From NCBI GenBank assembly GCA_001929475.1, contig LXFE01000777.1, forward strand, positions 139 to 12,261: a stretch of 12,123 nt of DNA, written 5' to 3'. This document shows, piece by piece, positions 9,770-12,123 of this stretch. The first letter of the stretch is position 1; every line of letters begins with the position of its first letter. The stretch comes from Neolecta irregularis DAH-3. Lineage: Eukaryota; Ascomycota; Neolectomycetes; Neolectales; Neolectaceae. Under the pieces are notes generated by a model. That model had not been told where the DNA came from. It made no database searches and was given only the letters and a program-made list of their open reading frames with translations. Both the position numbers and the translations under genes were made by a program.

Positions 9770-10405
9770 ATGTTTTCCAATCTTACACAAATGCCGATCC
9801 GTCAGGTCAGTTGGACCGATTATATCTGCCTGACAGGCAGGCAATGATCCAGATTCTCAATTTTGCAATGATTTTAACGACCGCCTATATGACCTGGAAA
9901 GGTTTAGGTCTCATTACAAATTCAGAGTCTCCGATTGTCGTTGTTCTTTCGTATTCGCTTTCTTTTTGTTCACAATGCTTACGGGAACAGAGGATCTATG
10001 GAGCCAGCTTTTCAACGAGGCGACCTATTATTTTTAACGAATAATCCTAAACATGTAAATGTTGGAGATATAGTCGTCTATAATGTCAAAGAACGATCTA
10101 TTCCCATCGTCCACAGGGTATTGCAATCATTTGTGTCAAACACGACCCAGAAAATCCTGACAAAGGGGGACAATAATCAGGTTGACGATGTTGGTTTATA
10201 TGCACGAGGGCAAACGCATTTGGATCGAGATGAGCATATTATCGGGGTTGCAAAAGGATTCATCCCATACATTGGAATGGTCACTATTTTGGTAAGTCCT
10301 TTGGGACCAGACACAAATGCTGAAGGCCAGTTGAACGATTTCCCTTGGATCAAGTATTGTATGTTGGCAATATTGGGCGGAATGGCAATTTTTCAACGCG
10401 AATAG
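9770..10405 (+). CDS. SEC11: SEC11, catalytic subunit of the ER signal peptidase complex, four exons
   Basis: Membrane serine protease of family S26 that removes signal peptides from proteins entering the ER. Exons 9770-9805, 9841-9950, 9991-10291 and 10331-10405 give 173 aa, the usual size. The ATG at 9770 with a 35-nt intron (GTCAGT...CTGACAGGCAG) yields [15 protein letters not shown], matching the family N-terminus; a start inside that intron would not. An N-terminal transmembrane segment (about 15-30) precedes the S26 box [12 protein letters not shown] with catalytic Ser51. His90 lies in IPIVHRV, 39 residues on as in yeast Sec11 (S44/H83). TKGDNN (D109) and VDDVGLY (D114/D115) supply the acidic residue. 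The C-terminus ends in FQRE, family-typical. Introns are 35, 40 and 39 nt; the last is frame-neutral and stop-free, so retention would add 13 residues. Confidence 0.95.
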
Positions 10406-10737
10406 TCTGTTTAGAGTCTTTCGAAGCAGTGTGTAAAATTCCCATTGGTCCAGAACGGCTTAGCCGTAGAGTTCATACTGCCTTTCTCTTGACTTATGAG
10501 TTCTTTCTAGTATACCCCTGCTTTGGATACGGCGTGGTGCAACTCTGCATAACAACATATCTTGTTAGCGCTTGTCGTAAAGAAAAGCTAAATTGAGGAT
10601 TTTCGCCTAACACGTCACTATCGGGACTCCTCACCCAAGCTCCCTCCTCCCCTCTTCCTCCCCGATTTTTACCATCACCAATTTTATTCGCGATTCACTA
10701 TCCTATCTGTTTGGCACGGTTTTGTTTCCGACGTCGG

Positions 10738-10747
10738 TCCCCTGTCT
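10738..10747. promoter_or_regulatory. Palindrome CCGACGTCGG with CRE/ATF-type core
   Basis: A perfect 10-bp palindrome containing GACGTC, the half-site pair bound by CREB/ATF-type bZIP factors. About 40 bp further on there is TGACGAGTCA, another dyad with TGA/TCA ends. Such words occur by chance and no target gene is established. Confidence 0.25.
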
Positions 10748-10872
10748 TCCTAAGAGCATCTTCGTACCGGGAGTATAGGGCGTGCTGACGAGTCACCGTA
10801 TGTAAACGGGGCTTAGCTTTTCCTGTTTTACCTACAGCGTGTACTGGAAGGAAGTATGTTGTGTTCTGCAAG

Positions 10873-10980
10873 TATATAGATTAGTCCTCCGCCCCTCTTT
10901 CTTCCCCATCAATATATCAAGCTCATAAGTACAACTTCAAGAACCCTATCTGCTACTACCCTCCCATCCACTGCAACTGA
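10873..10980 (+). promoter_or_regulatory. Possible plus-strand fungal core promoter
   Basis: TATATAG at 10873-10879 is followed by a CT-rich block (10884-10910) and then an A/C-rich leader (AGTACAACTTCAAGAACC), the order typical of fungal RNA polymerase II promoters. I could not find a convincing coding sequence directly downstream, so the call rests on composition alone. Confidence 0.3.
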
Positions 10981-11020
10981 CAATCACTCTATATCCACCC
11001 ATTTTCTGACTTTGACCATT

Positions 11021-11093
11021 GGGACGGATGAGCGGGACGGGCGAGGCGGGAGGGATGAGGAGGGACGGCACACGCGGGACGGGCGTGGCGGAA
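11021..11093 (+). repeat. G-rich imperfect tandem repeat (GGGACGG-rich)
   Basis: GCGGGACGGGCGAGGCGGGA (11032-11051) recurs at 11074-11093 with two changes, a 42-bp spacing, and the word GGGACGG occurs four times in all. Multiple GGG runs on the plus strand could form a G-quadruplex. It marks the onset of a GC-rich segment unlike the AT-rich genes to the left. Confidence 0.6.
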
Positions 11094-11099
11094 TTGAAG

Positions 11100-11507
11100 T
11101 TGCCACTCTCACTTCTCTTTCTGCAGCCGCCGAGTTTGTCGAGGAGCTGGGTAACAGGGAGGGGTGTGGCACTGGGGGCGACGGGATCAGGGTTTATGAC
11201 ACGCGCAGACCGGAGCGGAACATTATGAATACCGCGTTAGATTGGAGACGGCGATAGCTTCTGGGGGGCGGGGAATGGGTGAGGGGCAGAGGGGAGCAGC
11301 GCGCGGTATGTCTGTGGATGGCGGAGGGCGAGCTGTCGCCGGTGGCCGCGACGAGGATGTTTTGCTGATGTCTGTGTCTGTGTCGGTAGGAGTGATTATG
11401 GGTAGCGATCTCAGTAGCCGCATCCATATCCACGACATCGATACAGATGTAGCGGCATCGGCCTTGGAGGCGGAGCAGCTTATTCTCGGGTATCAGTCTC
11501 AAGTTGT
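11100..11507. other. GC-rich region with overlapping short frames, no supported gene
   Basis: Open frames of up to about 105 codons exist on both strands, but their translations are low-complexity (RHRHRH, GGGRAVAGG) and read across each other, as expected of GC-rich, stop-poor DNA. A TCTGTGTCTGTGTC microsatellite lies at 11370-11384. I do not annotate a gene here. Confidence 0.45.
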
Positions 11508-12082
11508 TCATTTTTTACGCATTTCGAATTCGTGTGATTTCATCCTGATAGCCTGAGGTTCCACGGATTCATTCCAGAGCTCACCCCAATCTCGCCGCAG
11601 TAATAGACCCGGCGCCAATCGCATCGAGCTACACCATTGGAAGTCACAAAAGGGAAGAATTGCCATGTACTCAGCCAATGTTGGGGACGGGAAATTTTGA
11701 GGATGGAGTGGAGCTGGTCGGTAGTGTGCGGCGAGGGATAGCAGGTTTCACCTGCATTACCGCAACCAGCATCCGAGGGTTATGGATCTCATTTAGGCGT
11801 AGAAGATGTGTTGGGTAGCATTTGCAATGCTGATGGGTTAGCAGGCAGCTCTGATTGGGGAAAGACTCAAAGCCAGAATAGAAGCCGTCTGAGCCTTTGT
11901 CGAGCTCAAAGGCGAACCAGGAGCAGATAGGGGAGGAATTTGCTTCCAGGGAGGCCGCTGCAGCCTCTGTTTGAGGAGATGGCTTTGAGAAACTCGAATA
12001 ACTAGAGGACGTGGGGTAGTGCTCCTGGCTAATGAGGGGGAGAATGGTCTGGATGGTGTTTGCGGGTGCGATAGGGCGGCTT
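11508..12082 (-). CDS. Possible 3' part of an unrecognised minus-strand gene
   Basis: Reading leftward from a possible 3' splice site (ATAAAG, at 12083-12088), a frame stays open for about 110 codons with a strong C/T bias at third positions, translating to segments such as SWFAFELDKGSDGFYSGFE and LLRLNEIHNPRMLVAVMQ. A 38-nt intron at 11714-11751 (GTGAAA...GACCAG) would fit the intron length of the other genes and continue into LHSILKISRPQHWLSTWQFF...RRVYYCGEIG. A 32-nt intron at 11553-11584 (GTGAGC...CTCAG) would then lead to a C-terminus ending EFEMRKK, stop at 11508-11510. An alternative is one 82-nt intron (11670-11751). I recognise no family. The frame could be chance openness of GC-rich DNA; the start lies beyond the window. 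Confidence 0.3.
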
Positions 12083-12123
12083 CTTTATGGCAAAAGATCT
12101 CGCAGGAGACGATGCTCCCAGGG

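Larger units (their letters stand above)
10406..10985. other. Intergenic region downstream of SEC11, with promoter-like parts
   Basis: There is no supported gene. It contains pyrimidine-rich tracts (10632-10665) and a transition toward higher GC. A CAGCGTG word at about 10834 resembles the yeast unfolded-protein-response element, but it lies downstream of SEC11 and there is no supported target gene. Confidence 0.45.

Noticed and set aside
9811-9840. SEC11 start at a TTG codon at 9811
   Set aside because: The ATG at 9770 with a 35-nt GT-AG intron gives the expected family N-terminus; the 9811 reading lies inside that intron.
10834-10840. CAGCGTG unfolded-protein-response element controlling SEC11 or UGGT
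   Set aside because: It lies 3' of SEC11 and far from UGGT. A single 7-bp match is expected by chance.
11028-11228. Plus-strand 66-codon gene after the promoter-like TATATAG region
   Set aside because: The translation is Gly/Arg-rich low complexity created by the GGGACGG repeat, with no recognisable domain or convincing intron structure.
11194-11511. Minus-strand 105-codon open frame
   Set aside because: It is low-complexity (RHRHRH from a microsatellite), and its start overlaps the stop of the candidate edge gene. It is best explained as GC-rich chance openness.

Overview
This window looks like nuclear DNA of a filamentous dikaryotic fungus. It carries four intron-bearing genes of typical eukaryotic secretory and plant-polymer-degrading families, and no bacterial-style operon or Shine-Dalgarno structure. 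The SEC11 protein (for example the [17 protein letters not shown] stretch and the GMVTI...NDFPW segment) and the 15-exon glucosyltransferase gene look more basidiomycete- than ascomycete-like to me. That is an impression from remembered family sequences, not a computed placement.

Layout, left to right. (1) 1-160 is a dense nest of short inverted repeats, probably the edge of a repetitive element; 161-755 shows no gene. (2) 756-1687 (minus) is a complete secreted GH12 endoglucanase/xyloglucanase in six exons. (3) 1741-2785 is the divergent intergenic region. (4) 2786-7438 (plus) is a complete UDP-glucose:glycoprotein glucosyltransferase (UGGT), the ER folding sensor, in 15 exons; I rebuilt it as 1364 residues from signal peptide to C-terminal RDEL. 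(5) 7439-8537 has no recognisable gene. (6) 8538-9401 (plus) is a Myb/SANT-like probable transcription factor with three exons. (7) 9447-9730 is a degenerate minisatellite with a period of about 28 bp. (8) 9770-10405 (plus) is SEC11, the catalytic subunit of the signal peptidase complex, in four exons. (9) 10406-12123 turns more GC-rich and holds promoter-like sequence, a GGGACGG-rich repeat and, at the right edge, a low-confidence partial minus-strand gene.

The most striking property is the introns. The 24 introns I infer in the four confident genes are all 33-46 nt, mean about 39 nt, with branch-point-like CTRAY motifs often only 7-11 nt before the 3' splice site. Three break the GT-AG rule where protein homology places them: a GC-AG intron in the GH12 gene, a GT-GG intron in UGGT, and a GT-TG intron inside the UGGT catalytic DQDLPN motif. 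These are either unusual splicing, allele-specific mutations or sequence errors; cDNA would decide.

Functionally, SEC11 (signal-peptide removal) and UGGT (glycoprotein quality control) both act in the ER lumen or membrane on secreted proteins, and the GH12 enzyme is the kind of N-glycosylated secreted cargo they would process. Nothing in the sequence shows that the genes are co-regulated.
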